Shown here piece after piece: positions 8,352 to 17,584 of a DNA stretch of 64,000 nt. Both the position numbers and the translations under genes were made by a program. The notes beneath the pieces are model-generated. The model had not been told where the DNA came from. It made no database searches and saw only the letters and a list, made by a program, of their open reading frames with translations. The stretch's first letter is position 1; each line of letters begins with the position of its first letter. This stretch comes from Thalassobius sp049116315 (GTDB lineage: Bacteria; Pseudomonadota; Alphaproteobacteria; Rhodobacterales; Rhodobacteraceae), in assembly GCA_049116315.1 (NCBI GenBank), contig JAGDZD010000007.1, positions 310,001-374,000 on the forward strand, in the 5' to 3' direction.

Positions 8352-9322
8352 GCCCCGTGCTTTTTCAGAATGTTGGCAAACATGTCAGGGTCGACGTTGC
8401 CACCTGATGCTGTTGCAATGACGCTTTCAGCCCCAATCTCATCTCCATGGAACAACGCCCCCGCCAATGCGGCCGCGCCACCGGGCTCGATCACAATTTT
8501 CAACCGCAAAAAGGCCAGAACCATCGCGCGTTCGCATTCCTCGTCCGTGACCACAATGCCTGATCCGCACAGGCGTTGCATGATGGGAAAGGTCAACTTG
8601 CCGGCAGATGGTGTTAGAATGGCATCGCAAATCGACCCCGTCATCGCCGCATTTGTTTCAATCTTACCGCTTTCCAGCGACCGGGCCACATCGTCAAACC
8701 CCCTGGGTTCAACCGTGCGCACTGTCATATCTGGGGCATATTTTTCCAGTGCCAGCGCGATCCCAGCGGTCAGACCTCCGCCACCACAACAGACCAAGAC
8801 ATCCGATCCGACGATGCCCCGGTTCTGGGCTTGTAGCGCGATTTCAAGACCTGCGGTGCCTTGACCTGCCACCACCAATGGTTCGTCAAATGGCTTGACC
8901 AATGTCAGGTCACGCTCGCTGGCAAGCCGGGCGCCAATCTCATCACGATCTTCGGTCGCGCGATCATACAGCACAACCTCAGCGCCAAGGCTGCGGGTGT
9001 TGTCGATCTTTAGCTGGGGCGCATCTGCGGGCATAACAATGACCGCCGCCACGCCATGGCGCTGGGCGGCATAGGCAATGCCCTGTGCATGGTTGCCGCT
9101 GGAAAAGGCAATCACACCTTTGGCCCGGACCTCGGGATCAAGACCGGACAAAGCCGACCAGCCGCCTCGAAATTTGAAACTGCCAGTGTGCTGTAAACAC
9201 TCGGGTTTCACAAAAATGGGACGGCCAGCGATTTCATCCAGAAACGGAGATGACAAAAGCGGTGTCTGGCGAACTTGGCCTTGCAATCGTTTTGCAGCGG
9301 CTTCGATCATCTCGATATTCAT
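8348..9322 (-). CDS. PLP-dependent threonine/serine (or hydroxyaspartate) dehydratase
   Basis: 324 residues, fold type II PLP enzyme. The PLP lysine is in GSFKFRGGW (near residue 52), the phosphate-binding loop is CCGGGGLTAG, and SGNHAQG is the substrate loop. No C-terminal ACT domain is present, so this is not the feedback-regulated biosynthetic IlvA type; it resembles catabolic threonine dehydratase, serine racemase and hydroxyaspartate dehydratase. No other genes of the beta-hydroxyaspartate cycle are nearby. AAGGAATTGCC precedes the ATG. Confidence 0.8.
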   Translation of the reverse strand: MNIEMIEAAAKRLQGQVRQTPLLSSPFLDEIAGRPIFVKPECLQHTGSFKFRGGWSALSGLDPEVRAKGVIAFSSGNHAQGIAYAAQRHGVAAVIVMPADAPQLKIDNTRSLGAEVVLYDRATEDRDEIGARLASERDLTLVKPFDEPLVVAGQGTAGLEIALQAQNRGIVGSDVLVCCGGGGLTAGIALALEKYAPDMTVRTVEPRGFDDVARSLESGKIETNAAMTGSICDAILTPSAGKLTFPIMQRLCGSGIVVTDEECERAMVLAFLRLKIVIEPGGAAALAGALFHGDEIGAESVIATASGGNVDPDMFANILKKHGA

Positions 9323-9331
9323 GGCAATTCC

Positions 9332-10162
9332 TTACTCTTTCAATTGGCGTAACCACTTGGACAAAGCGCTCTGCGCTTCGGGTTCATCAAGGAAAGGAAT
9401 ATGCGCGCGGTTTGGCACATGCGCAACGATCAAGTCAGGATTTTTGCGCAACATTTCAGCCACGGTTTCGAAACTTAACAAGTCAGAGTTTTCGCCGTGA
9501 ATGACCGCGCAGGGCAAGGGGGCAATGGCCTCAAAGAAAGGCCAGAGATCCGGGGCACCCGTTGTTCCGGCTTCTAGGACAGCGTCGCGCAATTTGGGGT
9601 CATAGTTCAATCGGATTCCATCGCCGGTCGCAACGTGGCTGTGGGTCACTTCTTTGCGCCAACGCGCCAGCGGTACATCCGGGTATGTGGCTTGCATCGC
9701 GGCTTTGCGCGCCGTTGCCATTGCGTCAAAATCTGTAAATGTGGGTTGAATGCCCAAATAGCCCATGATCGCGTCAAGACCTTTGGGATCAAGCACGGGG
9801 CCGATGTCATTCATCACCACCCCCAGCAGTCGATCTTTGACTGTCGCGGCAAGCCCCATCGCAATCAGGCCCCCCCGCGAGGTTCCCAAAATGGCGGCTT
9901 TTTCAATTCCCAAGTGATCCAACAACTCAAGCGCATCCTGCGCTTCGCGTGGGACGTTGTAACTCAGGTACTCTTTGGACCAGTCTGATTGCCCCCGGCC
10001 GCGATAATCCAGGCGGATCACCCGGTGGCCTTCTAGCTGTGGCGCAACAAAGTCAAAGTCGCGCGCATTGCGGGTCAAACCCGAAAGGCACAGTAGGGGC
10101 AGGCCGTCACCGTCGTCTTCGTAATACAGTGACAGGCCGTCAGAGGTGGTAAATCGTGGCAT
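9332..10162 (-). CDS. Alpha/beta hydrolase
   Basis: 276 residues. LCLSGLTRNARDFD, LDYRGRGQSDW, nucleophile serine in GTSRGGLIAMGL (near residue 95) and histidine in NRAHIPFLDEP. The family is close to 3-oxoadipate enol-lactonase-like hydrolases, but the elbow and length differ from PcaD of this window. The start ATG 10162 shares one base with the stop of the upstream dehalogenase (TGATG), indicating coupled translation. Substrate unknown. Confidence 0.75.
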   Translation of the reverse strand: MPRFTTSDGLSLYYEDDGDGLPLLCLSGLTRNARDFDFVAPQLEGHRVIRLDYRGRGQSDWSKEYLSYNVPREAQDALELLDHLGIEKAAILGTSRGGLIAMGLAATVKDRLLGVVMNDIGPVLDPKGLDAIMGYLGIQPTFTDFDAMATARKAAMQATYPDVPLARWRKEVTHSHVATGDGIRLNYDPKLRDAVLEAGTTGAPDLWPFFEAIAPLPCAVIHGENSDLLSFETVAEMLRKNPDLIVAHVPNRAHIPFLDEPEAQSALSKWLRQLKE

Positions 10163-10848
10163 CAAAGGCTCGCTATCTCAGGAATTCGGGTCAAATCAGT
10201 CAAAACATGTGTGGGGCGGGCAGGCAGGCGATCCACAGGGTCCCCCGCGCGGTTGACCCATGCGGTGACAAAGCCATAGCCCGCGGCGGCCCCGGCGTCC
10301 CATCCGTTAGAAGACACAAACAACACCTCCTCGCGGGCGCAGCCAAAGCGCGCGCCAACAAGGTCATAGACCTTGGCCGAGGGCTTAAAAATACCGACAG
10401 ATTCAACCGAAAGCACGTCATCCAGCAGGCCCCCGATGTCGGCGCTGTCCACGGCGCCGCTCAGCATCTTTGGCGATCCGTTGGACAATATGGCGGTGTT
10501 CAGGCCTGCGGCTTTCAGCTCTGCCAGCATGGTTGGCACTTCAGCATAGGCTTGCAGCTCCCAATAGAGCGCGAGCAGGCGTTCGCGCAGCGCCGTGTTG
10601 CCTGCCAGATCACAGGATTCCATGGCCCAATCCAACCCGTCTTGGGTGACTTGCCAAAAATCGGTGTACTCGCCGGTGACGGCGCGCAGCCAACTGTATT
10701 GCAACTGCTTTAGCCGCCAAGCTTCTGCCAAGGGCACCCAGCTTTCGGCCAATTCCGGGTGGTCTGGCTCTGTGGCGGCCTGTCGCGCCGCGGCGGCCAC
10801 ATCAAACAAAGTCCCATAGGCGTCAAAGATACAGGTGGTGATTGTCAT
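10162..10848 (-). CDS. Type II (S)-2-haloacid dehalogenase, HAD superfamily
   Basis: 228 residues. HAD motifs: nucleophile aspartate in FDAYGTLFDV at residue 8-17, LSNGSPKML (motif II), FKPSAKVY (lysine, motif III) and FVSSNGWDAGAA with WVNR, all diagnostic of the L-2-haloacid dehalogenases. It would hydrolyse 2-haloalkanoic acids to 2-hydroxy acids, reasonable for a marine organism meeting haloacetates. GAAGGAGCCACC before ATG 10848 fixes the start; the longer frame upstream has no such site. First gene of the four-gene leftward run. Confidence 0.87.
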   Translation of the reverse strand: MTITTCIFDAYGTLFDVAAAARQAATEPDHPELAESWVPLAEAWRLKQLQYSWLRAVTGEYTDFWQVTQDGLDWAMESCDLAGNTALRERLLALYWELQAYAEVPTMLAELKAAGLNTAILSNGSPKMLSGAVDSADIGGLLDDVLSVESVGIFKPSAKVYDLVGARFGCAREEVLFVSSNGWDAGAAAGYGFVTAWVNRAGDPVDRLPARPTHVLTDLTRIPEIASL

Positions 10849-11027
10849 GGTGGCTCCTTCAAGGGACAGGGTCGCACGTGTGGCGCGACGGGAAAAGTGC
10901 GGAAAATCACGTACAAAGCAGGTGGTTTGCATTGCACACAATGGCTGGGTAAACTGAACCATCAATTGAAGGCCAAGACCACCTGTTTGGCCGCGCTTTT
11001 CATCACACTCAAATGAGGTAGATCATC

Positions 11028-11456
11028 ATGACCCAGGTTAACGCGGGCAATACCGTTCGCATTCACTACACTGGCACCTTCTCGGACGGCACGGTGTTTG
11101 ACACCTCCGATGGGCGCGACCCGCTGGAATTCGAAGTGGGCAGTGGCCAAGTGATTCCGGGATTGGATGTGGCCTTGCCGGGCATGGTTGAGGGCGACAA
11201 GAAAGTGGTCGAAGTGCCCGCAGATCAAGCCTATGGCGCGATTGACCCGGCTGCGATCCAAGCGGTGCCGCGGGCGGAAATTCCCGCCGAGATCCCGCTC
11301 GAAGTGGGCCTGCAGTTGCAGGTTCAAACCCCAGACGGGCAGGTCATGCCGGTTGTGGTTGCGGATGTCGCCGAAGAGACCGTGACGTTGGATGCCAACC
11401 ACCCGCTTGCCGGACGTGATCTGACCTTTGCCATCGAATTGGTCTCTATCGCATAA
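11028..11456 (+). CDS. FKBP-type peptidyl-prolyl isomerase, SlyD-like
   Basis: 142 residues. IHYTGTFSDGTVFDTS and GSGQVIPGLDVALPGM form the FKBP active site; residues about 70-120 form the inserted chaperone flap seen in SlyD. The histidine- and cysteine-rich nickel-binding tail of SlyD is missing, so a metallochaperone role is unlikely. Cytoplasmic folding helper. Monocistronic: divergent from the dehalogenase and followed by a terminator hairpin. Confidence 0.88.
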   Translation: MTQVNAGNTVRIHYTGTFSDGTVFDTSDGRDPLEFEVGSGQVIPGLDVALPGMVEGDKKVVEVPADQAYGAIDPAAIQAVPRAEIPAEIPLEVGLQLQVQTPDGQVMPVVVADVAEETVTLDANHPLAGRDLTFAIELVSIA

Positions 11457-11520
11457 GCGCCTGTTGGCGTTTGCGACACTGCGTCACTGACCCGATCGCA
11501 AATCACCAAATCAAACTTCC

Positions 11521-11550
11521 AAAGGCGGGGCCAATAGGGCGCCGCCTTTT
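11521..11550 (+). terminator. Rho-independent terminator after the FKBP gene
   Basis: AAAGGCGG-GCC pairs with GGC-CGCCTTTT around an AATA loop, ending in a short T run. It begins 64 bases after the FKBP stop codon. Confidence 0.75.
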
Positions 11551-11667
11551 CAGAGTCTGCCCTCAGTTGGGTCGCTAAGACCCCAAAGGATTAGCGATCC
11601 GCCCGCCACAGGGCAGAAGGGGCTTTGCCCCTGACTGGCTTGGCACATCGTGCCAAGCGAAACCTGT

Positions 11668-11684
11668 GCGCCCCAAAGGGGCGC
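11668..11684 (-). terminator. Hairpin downstream of irr
   Basis: GCGCCCC-AAA-GGGGCGC, a perfect 7-bp stem, lies 10 bases past the irr stop on the minus strand. It is preceded (11641-11660) by a second perfect hairpin, GCTTGGCA-N5-TGCCAAGC. There is no strong T run, so termination efficiency is uncertain. Confidence 0.45.
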
Positions 11685-11693
11685 TCCGCTGGA

Positions 11694-12140
11694 TCAATTG
11701 GGGGATTTGGGGACGCGGCGCAGCTTGATCACAACATCAACTGCGCTGATTTCCGACCCTTCTGGGGCTTTGGGCAGACGTAAAATTTCCAACTCTTCGC
11801 TTGGAGCGTCGGTCAATTCACCAGTGTCTTCCCAGAAGAAATGCGGATGATCATGGGTGTTGGTGTCAAAGTAGCTGCGCGATCCGTCCACGGTGACTTC
11901 TTGCATCAACCCAGCGCCGCAAAAAGCACGCAACGTGTTGTAGACGGTGGCCAAAGACACACGTTCACCTCGGTCACGCACCAAGGAAAACAGACTTTCC
12001 GCTGTGACATGGCGATCTTGACCATCGCCGACCAACAATGCCGCCAAAGCCACGCGCTGCCGCGTCGGTCGCAATCCTGCGCCCGCCAGCCATTCAGAGC
12101 CTTTTTGTGCTGCTTGCGTCGGTACCGTCATCGCCGCCAT
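11694..12140 (-). CDS. irr: Fur-family iron response regulator Irr
   Basis: 148 residues. Winged-helix part with LRPTRQRVALAALL, RVSLATVYNTLRAF (recognition helix) and the metal/heme region HDHPHFFWEDTGEL. Sequence and the divergent placement next to fabA are typical of alphaproteobacterial Irr, which represses or activates iron genes according to heme. The regulator binds ICE boxes; I could not point to a certain ICE in the 161-base gap to fabA. Start at 12140 or three codons later. Confidence 0.88.
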   Translation of the reverse strand: MAAMTVPTQAAQKGSEWLAGAGLRPTRQRVALAALLVGDGQDRHVTAESLFSLVRDRGERVSLATVYNTLRAFCGAGLMQEVTVDGSRSYFDTNTHDHPHFFWEDTGELTDAPSEELEILRLPKAPEGSEISAVDVVIKLRRVPKSPN

Positions 12141-12186
12141 CCTTGTGTCTGGGCCTTATATACACGGTGGCTGAGGGAGAATTCAA

Positions 12187-12258
12187 ATGAAAACAGCTCG
12201 CAACACCTTGGCTGGAACTCGCGACGCAGGCTTGCAGGACCATCTCGTGGGGTGCTAG
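12187..12258 (+). CDS. Possible 23-codon leader ORF upstream of fabA
   Basis: A short ORF MKTARNTLAG... ending in ...HLVGC is preceded by GGGAGA six bases before its ATG, a better ribosome site than that of fabA itself. It stops 43 bases before fabA. No homology recognised. It could be a translated leader peptide, a small protein or chance. Confidence 0.3.
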   Translation: MKTARNTLAGTRDAGLQDHLVGC

Positions 12259-12301
12259 AGGAAGCATGAATGTAACAGAATTATCTGAGGGGCCGGCCTG
12301 A

Positions 12302-12811
12302 ATGGCACAATATCCAACAAGCTTTGACAAGGAAGACCTTCTGAAATGCGCTCGTGGCGAGTTGTTTGGCGAAGGCAACGCCCAGCTTCCAGCCCCGCCA
12401 ATGTTGATGATGGATCGCATCGTGGACATCTCTGGTGACGGTGGCGCACATGGCAAAGGTCATGTTCTGGCCGAATTTGATATCACACCTGACCTTTGGT
12501 TCTTTGACTGTCACTTCCCGGGCAACCCAATCATGCCGGGCTGTTTGGGCTTGGATGGCCTGTGGCAATTGACCGGGTTTAACCTTGGCTGGCGTGGCTG
12601 GCTGGGGCGTGGATATGCTTTGGGTGTTGGCGAGGTCAAACTCAAAGGCATGGTGCGTCCGGACCGCAAGAAACTGACTTACAAAATTGACTTCACCAAA
12701 GCCATCCAAACCCGCCGCCTGACAATGGGTGTTGCGGATGGGATTGTCGAAGCTGACGGCGAAGTTATTTACGAAGTTAAGGAGATGAAGGTCGCGTTGT
12801 CAGAAAGCTGA
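12302..12811 (+). CDS. fabA: 3-hydroxydecanoyl-ACP dehydratase/isomerase
   Basis: 169 residues. Introduces the cis double bond of unsaturated fatty acids at the C10 stage. The hot-dog fold active-site histidine is in DCHFPGNPIMPGCLGLDGLW (near residue 70), with the aspartate in the same motif. Length equals the FabA family. It heads the fabA-fabB-fabI run, with gaps of 37 and 5 bases, so the three are very probably co-transcribed from the irr-facing promoter. Confidence 0.97.
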   Translation: MAQYPTSFDKEDLLKCARGELFGEGNAQLPAPPMLMMDRIVDISGDGGAHGKGHVLAEFDITPDLWFFDCHFPGNPIMPGCLGLDGLWQLTGFNLGWRGWLGRGYALGVGEVKLKGMVRPDRKKLTYKIDFTKAIQTRRLTMGVADGIVEADGEVIYEVKEMKVALSES

Positions 12812-12848
12812 TCGACCTCTCAGACCTGTTGAATAAAGGAGTGCGCCA

Positions 12849-14078
12849 ATGCGCCGTGTTGTGGTTACTGGTCTGGGCGTTGTCTCAGCCATCGGTGTGA
12901 ATGCCGAAGAGGTTATCGCCTCGCTCAAAGCCGGAAAATCCGGCATCACTGCGAACGAAGCGATGACCGAACACGGGTTTCGCAGCCAGATCGCAGGTGC
13001 GGTTGATCTTGATCTGAAAGATCACATCGACAAGCGCACCCTGCGTTTCATGGGGCCAGGGGCCGGGTATGCCTATGTGGCCATGGGGCAAGCGATCAAA
13101 GACGCCGGTCTCAGCGATGACATCGTATCCAACGTTCGCACCGGTCTGGTTGCAGGCTCCGGTGGTCCTTCCACCAGCGCCATGTTGGCCGCGCATCAGA
13201 CAGTTCTGAAAACCGGCGCCACCAAGCGTATTGGGCCATTTGCAGTGCCCAAAACCATGTGTTCAACCGTATCTGCCAACCTGTCGACAGCCTATAAAAT
13301 CAAGGGGATCAACTATTCGATCACCTCGGCCTGCTCGACGTCATTGCACTGTATTGGCAACGCTGCTGAACAGATCATGATGGGCAAGCAAGACGTGATG
13401 TTTGCCGGTGGCGGTGAAGAGCTTGATTGGACGCTGAGCTGCCTGTTTGACGCGATGGGCGCGATGAGCAGCAAGTTCAATGACACGCCAGAACGCGCAA
13501 GCCGGGCATTTGATGCCAACCGGGATGGCTTTGTTATTGGCGGCGGCGGCGGCATTGTCGTGCTCGAAGATCTGGAACACGCTTTGGCGCGCGGCGCCAA
13601 GATCTATGCCGAAGTGACCGGCTTTGCCGCCACATCTGACGGACATGATATGGTGGCCCCATCTGGAGAAGGCGGCGAGCGCGCAATGCGTCTGGCCCTG
13701 TCCACTCTGCCCGAAGGTCGCAAAGTCAGCTACATCAATGCCCATGGCACCTCGACACCTGTTGGCGATGTTGGCGAAGTTGAATCTGTGCGCCGTATCT
13801 TTGGCGAGGGCAATGTGCCGCCGATCTCTTCGACCAAATCGATGACAGGCCACACCCAAGGGGCCGCTGGTGCCCTCGAAGCGATCTTCTGCCTGCTGGC
13901 CTTGGACAATGACTTCATCATTCCGTCGATTAACGTCGAAGAGCTGGACCCCGCCATCAACGAAGGCGAAGTGGCGACAGCTTTGGTTGAAAATGCAGGC
14001 CTGGATTCGGTGATGACCAACAGCTTTGGCTTTGGCGGCACCAACGGGTCGATGATCCTGTCAAAATATCAAGGGTAA
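12849..14078 (+). CDS. fabB: 3-oxoacyl-ACP synthase I
   Basis: 409 residues, condensing enzyme that elongates the unsaturated intermediate made by FabA. The catalytic cysteine is in TSACSTSLHCIGNA (near residue 162), and the two histidines are in NAHGTSTPVGD and TKSMTGHTQGAAG. The pairing with fabA distinguishes it from fabF. GAATAAAGGAGTGCGCCA supplies the ribosome site. Confidence 0.96.
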   Translation: MRRVVVTGLGVVSAIGVNAEEVIASLKAGKSGITANEAMTEHGFRSQIAGAVDLDLKDHIDKRTLRFMGPGAGYAYVAMGQAIKDAGLSDDIVSNVRTGLVAGSGGPSTSAMLAAHQTVLKTGATKRIGPFAVPKTMCSTVSANLSTAYKIKGINYSITSACSTSLHCIGNAAEQIMMGKQDVMFAGGGEELDWTLSCLFDAMGAMSSKFNDTPERASRAFDANRDGFVIGGGGGIVVLEDLEHALARGAKIYAEVTGFAATSDGHDMVAPSGEGGERAMRLALSTLPEGRKVSYINAHGTSTPVGDVGEVESVRRIFGEGNVPPISSTKSMTGHTQGAAGALEAIFCLLALDNDFIIPSINVEELDPAINEGEVATALVENAGLDSVMTNSFGFGGTNGSMILSKYQG

Positions 14079-14083
14079 TTCAA

Positions 14084-14875
14084 ATGAGCGGACTTCTGAG
14101 CGGTAAACGCGGTTTGATCATGGGGGTTGCCAATGAGCGCTCTATTGCTTGGGGCATCGCCAAGGCGATGGCCGAAGCGGGCGCGGAGTTGGCGTTTACC
14201 TATCAAGGTGAAGCTTTCGGAAAACGGCTAGAGCCACTGGCGGCGACCGTTGGGTCGGATTTCATGGTGGATGTCGATGTGACAGACGAGGCGTCGCTTG
14301 ACGCCGCGTTTGATGCACTGGGGGCCCGCTGGCCCACGATTGATTTTGTGGTGCATGCGATTGCCTATTCCGACAAAAACGAGCTGACAGGACGCTTTAT
14401 CAACACCAGCCGCGAGAATTTCAAAAACTCACTGGATATCTCGGCCTATTCGTTCATCGATGTGGCGCGCCGCGCCTATCCGATGATGAAAGAGACAGGC
14501 GGCACCTTGCTGACCCTGACCTATGGCGGCTCTAACCGCGTGACCCCGAATTACAATGTGATGGGGGTTGCCAAGGCCGCGCTGGAATCAGCAACGCGGT
14601 ATCTGGCCAATGATCTGGGGCCAGATGGCATTCGGGTGAATGCGATTTCGCCGGGCCCGATGAAAACACTGGCGGGGGCCGCGATTGGCGGGGCGCGCAA
14701 AACCTATAAGCACACCGATCAAAACGCGCCGCTGCGCTCGAACGCCACGCTCGAAGCGGTGGGCGGCACAGCTGTGTATCTGGCATCGGATGCTGGCGCC
14801 TGCACAACAGGTGAGATCGTCCGGGTGGATGGCGGTTTTCATGTGTTGTCAATGCCGCAGCCTGAGCATCTGTAA
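14084..14875 (+). CDS. fabI: Enoyl-ACP reductase (NADH), FabI
   Basis: 263-residue short-chain reductase. Nucleotide-binding GVANERSIAWGIAKA at residues 14-28 and the FabI-type catalytic Tyr-X6-Lys in YNVMGVAKAALE (near residue 155) replace the classical SDR YXXXK. Completes each elongation cycle. Its start is 5 bases after fabB. Confidence 0.94.
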   Translation: MSGLLSGKRGLIMGVANERSIAWGIAKAMAEAGAELAFTYQGEAFGKRLEPLAATVGSDFMVDVDVTDEASLDAAFDALGARWPTIDFVVHAIAYSDKNELTGRFINTSRENFKNSLDISAYSFIDVARRAYPMMKETGGTLLTLTYGGSNRVTPNYNVMGVAKAALESATRYLANDLGPDGIRVNAISPGPMKTLAGAAIGGARKTYKHTDQNAPLRSNATLEAVGGTAVYLASDAGACTTGEIVRVDGGFHVLSMPQPEHL

Positions 14876-14881
14876 TCCATG

Positions 14882-14907
14882 AGACGTGCCCCTTTGGGGC
14901 GCGTCTT
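14882..14907 (+). terminator. Terminator-like hairpin after fabI
   Basis: AGACG-T-GCCCC-TTT-GGGGC-G-CGTCT folds as a long stem with one mismatch, starting 6 bases after the fabI stop. Only a short T stretch follows. Two more short palindromes (AAATGCC-AAA-GGCATTT and ATGCGC-ACTG-GCGCAT) lie between here and the next gene. Confidence 0.55.
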
Positions 14908-15042
14908 ACCTGTCCAAATGGTGGGCGTATCTCACTCGCGCATAGCCTTGGGGCCAGCACCAGCCCGAGGCGAAATGCCAAAGGCATTTGGCCGAGATAT
15001 CCTGTATGCGCACTGGCGCATGCCGCTTGACCAAGGCCTAGT

Positions 15043-15912
15043 TTAGAACCACTGACCGGGTTCCATCAGCCCCAAATCCAGCAACTGCCGAGAATGCCAT
15101 TCAAACGGTGTCGAATTGTGCCATTTGAACGTTTGGATGTCATAGGTCGAGCCGGGGTTGCGCTTCAACGCTTTGGCGGTTCGAAATGAACAGACCGCGG
15201 CTGTGAGATTGTGGTGCCACGGGCAGGCATAGGTGTTGTATTCTTCATCGTTGAACGTGTTGTTCTCAAGCAGCACCAGATCGGCTTTGGCCTTAAACAG
15301 GGCGATGCGATCGATTTTGCGCCGCTTGGCCGGGATGTGCTCCTCATAGCGCCAACGCAGCCCGCCAAAAAAGTCCAGCTGCCGCTCTTTGGGGTAGTTG
15401 TGATTGGCCGTATCTGCCCGCGCCAAAGCATAATACCCTGATTTATCCAGATAGGCGCTGTCGAGGGAAACGGCGTTTGGATATTCTGCTAGGTTCTCGG
15501 CATAAAGATCGACCACATAGGTCAACATCGCATCTCGGCGTTCTTCTGTGTGAAAGGCCAGCATTTCGCTGACGGTGCGGGTCTCGCAGAAGGGGTAAAA
15601 GAGGTATTCAGCGTTATAGCAGTAATACATCCATTGCCCCGGCGCTGCGGCGATCACCGCATTGATCGCGTTTTGAACAGCCCCCGCTTCCAGCGGATTA
15701 AGTTGGATGCGAAACGCGGTTTCCTCTACGTCCTCGGCCAGCTCATATTCATCAGGCATAAAAGCCAGTACCGTGGTGAAACCGGCGTTTTGGTGGTGGC
15801 GAATTGTGGTGTCCAGCTCGGCTTCGTCTTCGGCAAAGATCATCGCGATGGGGCCTTTGGCCAGGGCATCACTGCGGCGCCCAAGGAAATCGTTCAAATC
15901 ACTAAACTGCAT
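15043..15912 (-). CDS. Conserved-looking hypothetical protein, possibly glycosyltransferase-2-like
   Basis: 289 residues, soluble, no signal peptide or membrane segment. The N-terminus (AMIFAEDEAELDTTIRHHQ, then NAGFTTVLAF) resembles the first strand and helix of family-2-like glycosyltransferases that fetch sugars for surface polymers, and the protein is rich in aromatic residues (WMYYCYNAEYLFYPF, YACPWHHNL). I do not see a clear DXD metal site. Divergent from miaB; the GC-rich hairpins at 14882-15035 lie after its stop. Function not recognised with confidence. Confidence 0.6.
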   Translation of the reverse strand: MQFSDLNDFLGRRSDALAKGPIAMIFAEDEAELDTTIRHHQNAGFTTVLAFMPDEYELAEDVEETAFRIQLNPLEAGAVQNAINAVIAAAPGQWMYYCYNAEYLFYPFCETRTVSEMLAFHTEERRDAMLTYVVDLYAENLAEYPNAVSLDSAYLDKSGYYALARADTANHNYPKERQLDFFGGLRWRYEEHIPAKRRKIDRIALFKAKADLVLLENNTFNDEEYNTYACPWHHNLTAAVCSFRTAKALKRNPGSTYDIQTFKWHNSTPFEWHSRQLLDLGLMEPGQWF

Positions 15913-16023
15913 TTTACCACCCTGCCTGTTTACTCTGCAAAATCAGTCAATTTGCTTTGCATTGCAAGTCACCCCAAACTTGGTATAGGACGGCGGCTTG
16001 AAAATAGCGACAGGATCCGCGCG

Positions 16024-17346
16024 ATGAGCGATGCCAAAAAACTGTTTATCAAGACCTACGGTTGTCAAATGAACGTCTACGACAGCGAGCGCATGGCAGA
16101 AGCCTTGGGCACGTCTGGCTATGAGCAGACGGATCAGCCGGGGGATGCGGATATGATCCTGCTGAACACCTGTCACATCCGCGAAAAAGCTGCGGAAAAA
16201 GTCTATTCGGAATTGGGCCGCCTAAAGGTTCACAAGGTTGAAAACCCGGATGTAAAAATTGCCGTTGCGGGCTGTGTCGCGCAGGCCGAAGGTGACGAGA
16301 TCATGCGCCGTCAGCCCATGGTCGATTTGGTGGTTGGTCCTCAAAGCTATCACCGCCTGCCCGAAATGGAAGCCAAGACCCAACAAGGCGAAAAAGCGCT
16401 CGATATTGATTTCCCCGAAGAAGACAAATTTGAAACGCTGAAGAACCGCCCGAAGGCCAAGCGCGCGCCGGCTGCGTTTTTGACCGTTCAAGAGGGCTGT
16501 GACAAATTCTGTGCCTTCTGTGTGGTGCCCTATACGCGCGGCGCCGAAGTCAGCCGCCCAGTGGATCGTGTTTTGAGCGAAGCGCGGGATCTGGTTGAGC
16601 GCGGCGTGCGAGAAATCACTTTGCTGGGCCAGAACGTCAACGCCTATCACGGCGAAGGCGGTGGCGGCACGTGGTCTTTGGCCAAGCTGATCTGGGCTTT
16701 GAATGATATTGATGGTCTTGAGCGTATTCGCTTTACCACCAGCCACCCCAACGACATGACCGATGACTTGATCGCGGCGCATGGAGAGTGCAGCAAGCTG
16801 ATGCCCTATTTGCACCTCCCGGTGCAGTCGGGCAGCAATAAGATCCTCAAACGTATGAACCGCAGCCATACCGCCGAAAGCTATCTCAAGCTGGTCGAGC
16901 GCATTCGCAAAGCGCGGCCTGATATTTTGATTTCAGGGGATTTCATCGTTGGCTTCCCCGAAGAGACCGAACAGGATTTTCAGGACACCATGGATTTGGT
17001 GAAAGAGGTCAATTACGGTCAGGCATTCAGCTTTAAGTATTCAACACGTCCGGGGACGCCGGCGGCGGAACGTCCTTTGGTCGACGAAACGGCAGCCTCT
17101 GACCGCCTCCAGCGTTTGCAAGCCCTGATCACCCAGCAGCAACGCGCCATTCAAGACAGTATGGTCGGGCGCGATGTCTCGGTTCTGTTCGAAAAAGCGG
17201 GACGCTTTGAAGGGCAGATGATGGGGAAGTCGGACTATTTGCACGCGGTCCATGTGACCGGCGCAGATGTTAAGGTTGGTGAAATTGCCAAGGTTCGCAT
17301 CATTGGCAGCCGGACAAATTCACTGGCGGGTGAAGTGCTGAAATAG
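16024..17346 (+). CDS. miaB: tRNA-2-methylthio-N6-dimethylallyladenosine synthase
   Basis: 440 residues. Radical-SAM methylthiotransferase that adds methylthio to i6A37 of tRNAs. Order: UPF0004 domain with cysteines in TYGCQMNVYDSE, NTCHIRE and AGCVAQAE (auxiliary cluster), radical-SAM CXXXCXXC in CDKFCAFC, HLPVQSGSN, and a C-terminal TRAM domain. I used ATG 16024; the same frame runs 158 codons further upstream but overlaps the divergent gene and looks non-coding. First of the conserved miaB-phoH-ybeY-corC-lnt run. Confidence 0.96.
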   Translation: MSDAKKLFIKTYGCQMNVYDSERMAEALGTSGYEQTDQPGDADMILLNTCHIREKAAEKVYSELGRLKVHKVENPDVKIAVAGCVAQAEGDEIMRRQPMVDLVVGPQSYHRLPEMEAKTQQGEKALDIDFPEEDKFETLKNRPKAKRAPAAFLTVQEGCDKFCAFCVVPYTRGAEVSRPVDRVLSEARDLVERGVREITLLGQNVNAYHGEGGGGTWSLAKLIWALNDIDGLERIRFTTSHPNDMTDDLIAAHGECSKLMPYLHLPVQSGSNKILKRMNRSHTAESYLKLVERIRKARPDILISGDFIVGFPEETEQDFQDTMDLVKEVNYGQAFSFKYSTRPGTPAAERPLVDETAASDRLQRLQALITQQQRAIQDSMVGRDVSVLFEKAGRFEGQMMGKSDYLHAVHVTGADVKVGEIAKVRIIGSRTNSLAGEVLK

Positions 17347-17584
17347 GCGCCCGTTTGGCATTGCTTGGCCGCAAATTAAGCGGTCGACTGTTCTCAACTT
17401 AGCTTCATAGGCTACTATGCATGGGGATTGTTTCCCAAACAGCCTCAATATCTGGTTAATTTTCCTTTTATTACAGCGCAAAGCTGTTACACTTGGCTGC
17501 ATAATTTCAGTCGGGGCCTGTGCAAGTTGCTGCTTATTTGACAGGTCCTTTGGGGGAAACACTAATGACAGGGCTGTGGTGAAA

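Noticed and set aside
8348..9322. Beta-hydroxyaspartate-cycle dehydratase
   Set aside because: No aldolase, aminotransferase or iminosuccinate reductase gene is nearby, so only the general family is given.
15550..16023. 158-codon in-frame extension at the 5' end of miaB
   Set aside because: It is antisense to the divergent gene at 15043-15912, lacks UPF0004 sequence and the known MiaB start is at 16024.
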